Source of the DNA: Gelidibacter pelagius
GTDB lineage: Bacteria > Bacteroidota > Bacteroidia > Flavobacteriales > Flavobacteriaceae
Assembly: GCF_017581925.1 (NCBI RefSeq)
Contig: NZ_JAGEVG010000005.1
Coordinates: 62,001 to 126,000, forward strand
Length of the DNA: 64,000 bases
Direction of reading: 5' to 3'
A program made the translations under genes and the position numbers. The notes under the pieces were generated by a model, which was not told the DNA's origin, did not search any database, and worked only from the letters and a program-made list of their open reading frames with translations. Positions 61,766 through 64,000 of the stretch are shown in pieces; the first letter of the stretch is position 1; every line of letters begins with the position of its first letter.

Positions 61766-64000
61766 TTAGATTTTTATATTGATTCCCATCGTATAAACTG
61801 CTGGAACAGGATAGGTTTGTCTGTCAATCCCATCTTGAACTTCTGGATCAAAGCCATTATACTTAAAGAAAGTAAATGGACGCTCTGCTGTAAAGGTCAA
61901 TCGTGTTTCAGGCATTTTTTTACCTAGTAATGAACCAGGTTTAACGGTATACGACAATTGAATATTCTGAATCCTGAAGTAGGAACCATCTTCAATAAAA
62001 TAAGTACTCAATTTTTGGTTCCAGCCTTTTCTTAATCCGGCTGAAGATGGGTAAGAATTGGAAGTTCCCTCACCATGCCAACGATTGACGGCCAAATCAG
62101 CATCGATATTAGTACCACTGGTGAAAATAACTTCACCTCTTTTACGGTTCAAAATTTTGTTTCCCGATTGTCCTGAAAAATTCACAGAAAAATCGAAACC
62201 TTTATAACCTACACCCAAATTACCTCCATACATAAAGTTCGGTAGATAAGAACCTAAAATGACGCGATCATCAGCGTCTAAAACACCATCACCATTGACA
62301 TCTTTATATCTCAAATCGCCTGGCACTAAATTATTGGCCATTGCTATAGGGTCATTTTGAACCTCTTCATTTGTTTGATATACCCCAAGTACTTCGTAAC
62401 CAAAAAAGGATCGAATTGGATCTCCAACGCGCGTACGCTGACGAAATTCAAAAGATCCGCCATCAATATATTCCTGGTTATCAGCCAATGTAATCACCTC
62501 ATTCTTAAGAGTTGACACATTGGCGCCAATATTAATTCTCCAATTATCATTCAAATTTTGGTTATAATCTAGACTCACCTCCAAACCTTGGTTTCTAATT
62601 ACACCGGCATTTTTTCTCACAATTTCGTTTGAAATCGGTTGAATGACAGGTATCACAGCATTATTTGTGGTTCGTATAAAATAATCGGCCTCCAAGCTCA
62701 AACGACTGTTGAACATTCTTGCAGAAATACCAAAGTCTTTTTCTTCTGTAACCTCCCATTCTAAGTTGGAGAAATTACTTGTAGAGACAATTCCACTTAC
62801 AGGCTGATCGCCAATATCTGTTTGGACGATGCTTACCGTTCTGGTGCCAGAACTTCTACCAAGACTTCCATTTCCAAGCTCACCATAACTGGCTCTTAAT
62901 TTCAAGAAATCAAAAACACCATTGTCTTGCATAAAATTTTCTTCAGTTAATACCCAACCCAATCCTACAGCATAAGTGTTCAACCAATTGTTGGCGGTAA
63001 ATTTTGAATCCCCTTCCCTTCGAAAGGTGGCGTTGATAAGATAGCGATCCATATAGCTATATTCCGCTCTACCGAAATACGACACCCCATATATACGTCC
63101 ACCATTATCACTAACATTTCCACTAAAGGATTCTTTATCTGCAAAGTCCAAGTACCAAGAACTTTCAAAAGCAATACCCGTTATATCCTCACCCGTAGCG
63201 GAAAGATTATGAACCGCCTCATCTCTATACGATGTACCACCAATTAAAGTTAAATTATGAGCTCCAAAGACATCTTTATAAGTGATAACATTATCCCAAA
63301 TTTGATTGGAATAGGTGGCTTGTGCCTTTCTAATAGACGAAGTCTCTCTTTGCGAATTTTCAGAAATAAAATATGGCAATCTGACGTTACGCTCTTCAAT
63401 AGAAGAATAATCATGATAATAAGACGACTTAATAGACAATTTCTCAGGTACAATAAAATACTCAGCGTAAATATTGGTCAACAATTTTCTAATCTTCAAC
63501 TGATTTTCATTGTATCGCATGGTCGGAAATGGATTTTGGGAACCTCTGTAGCCAATTTTGGTAGCATCAGAATACGCCACAGGGGTTGCTTCCGTATTTA
63601 AGGAATCATACACAGGTAATGTTGGTACCGCAAAATAGGCCTGAAACCAAGCGGCATTTTCTGCATTATATTTGGTGGCATTACTGAATACCATATTGGT
63701 TCCCATTTTAAAACGTTCTGATAACTTAATATCTACATTAGATCTAATGTTAAAGCGCTCGTACTCATTCTTCATATCCATAATACCATCTTGAGAAAAA
63801 TAATTGGCACCTACGGAATAGGTGACATTTTCACCACCCCCATTAACACCAATGCTGTGACTGGAAATAGTGGCAGGACGTAAAATCTCCTTGAACCAAT
63901 CTGTATTCACATTTGGAAGATTTGGATTGACTCTACTCCTTCCAAAACGCTGTATTGCGCTTTGAATATTGTTAATATCCGTTTGTGAACCTGATTCATA
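61766..64000 (-). CDS. SusC/RagA TonB-linked outer-membrane transporter, 5' partial (second PUL)
   Basis: The open frame runs without a stop from 61766 to the window end, so the N-terminal part, with signal peptide, CarboxypepD domain and plug, lies beyond it. About 744 residues of barrel are present. Typical blocks are DWFKEILRPATISSHS, GAEYSYMDRYLINATFRREG-like segments and FLKLRASYGELGNGS, and the protein ends ...TMGINIKI, without a final Phe, which is less usual but known. An apparent GTG at 63910 is internal, not a start. It is the partner of the SusD gene that follows. Confidence 0.93.
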   Translation of the reverse strand, partial: YESGSQTDINNIQSAIQRFGRSRVNPNLPNVNTDWFKEILRPATISSHSIGVNGGGENVTYSVGANYFSQDGIMDMKNEYERFNIRSNVDIKLSERFKMGTNMVFSNATKYNAENAAWFQAYFAVPTLPVYDSLNTEATPVAYSDATKIGYRGSQNPFPTMRYNENQLKIRKLLTNIYAEYFIVPEKLSIKSSYYHDYSSIEERNVRLPYFISENSQRETSSIRKAQATYSNQIWDNVITYKDVFGAHNLTLIGGTSYRDEAVHNLSATGEDITGIAFESSWYLDFADKESFSGNVSDNGGRIYGVSYFGRAEYSYMDRYLINATFRREGDSKFTANNWLNTYAVGLGWVLTEENFMQDNGVFDFLKLRASYGELGNGSLGRSSGTRTVSIVQTDIGDQPVSGIVSTSNFSNLEWEVTEEKDFGISARMFNSRLSLEADYFIRTTNNAVIPVIQPISNEIVRKNAGVIRNQGLEVSLDYNQNLNDNWRINIGANVSTLKNEVITLADNQEYIDGGSFEFRQRTRVGDPIRSFFGYEVLGVYQTNEEVQNDPIAMANNLVPGDLRYKDVNGDGVLDADDRVILGSYLPNFMYGGNLGVGYKGFDFSVNFSGQSGNKILNRKRGEVIFTSGTNIDADLAVNRWHGEGTSNSYPSSAGLRKGWNQKLSTYFIEDGSYFRIQNIQLSYTVKPGSLLGKKMPETRLTFTAERPFTFFKYNGFDPEVQDGIDRQTYPVPAVYTMGINIKI

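Noticed and set aside
63908-63910. Start of the second SusC at GTG 63910
   Set aside because: The frame stays open to base 64000 and residues on both sides are typical of the SusC interior, so the gene is cut by the window edge.

Overview
The window looks like a chromosomal segment of a marine Flavobacteriaceae member (Bacteroidota). Evidence: AT-rich DNA, gldF/gldG gliding genes, Por-secretion (T9SS) C-terminal tags, two SusC/SusD pairs, many lipoproteins with Bacteroidota-type lipoboxes, few recognisable Shine-Dalgarno sites and several TAnnTTTG-type -7 promoter elements. No rRNA, tRNA, CRISPR array, integrase or transposase was seen.

Region 1 (1-25 kb) is mostly housekeeping. It holds the end of a biotin carboxylase gene and its carboxyltransferase partner, a NYN/LOTUS RNA-binding protein, a small Gre-factor-like cluster, and an apparent operon acs - histidine kinase - NtrC-type regulator. 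These are followed by an AGCS symporter, a membrane acyltransferase-like protein, purC, an outer-membrane barrel protein, phoH-like and SAM hydrolase-like genes, and gldF-(BamE-like)-gldG. dnaN, a tandem ~199-bp intergenic repeat, a DUF4870-like protein and a TonB-dependent receptor complete it. The receptor is preceded by a possible 50-codon ORF joined to it by an ATGA overlap.

Region 2 (24.2-36.9 kb, minus strand) is a compact polysaccharide utilisation locus (PUL). In transcription order it reads SusC, SusD, a PKD-containing surface glycan-binding lipoprotein with a recent 495-bp internal duplication, a multidomain GH16 lipoprotein, a GH3, a second GH16, and a LacI-type regulator. The enzymes fit laminarin (beta-1,3-glucan). 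A kinase-less sensor (beta-propeller, Y_Y_Y, one membrane helix, coiled coil, LuxR-like HTH) at 37.1-39.9 kb sits just upstream of this susC and is the best candidate activator.

Region 3 (40.0-64.0 kb, minus strand) is a second, larger PUL whose susC runs off the window end. It reads SusC, SusD, a twin-LamG surface lipoprotein, two tandem GH144-like (endo-beta-1,2-glucanase family) lipoproteins, an esterase-like hydrolase and two GH3 beta-glucosidases. These are followed by a T9SS-tagged SGNH hydrolase, a T9SS protein made only of the SGNH protein's N-terminal module, a GH2 with malectin domain, an esterase, a sulfatase and a GH43-like lipoprotein. The first half fits beta-1,2-glucan. The second half (GH2, sulfatase, GH43, esterases) points to a decorated or sulfated glycan, so this is either a two-substrate locus or one for an unusual substituted glucan. 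That mixed composition and the shared orphan T9SS module are the most novel aspects.
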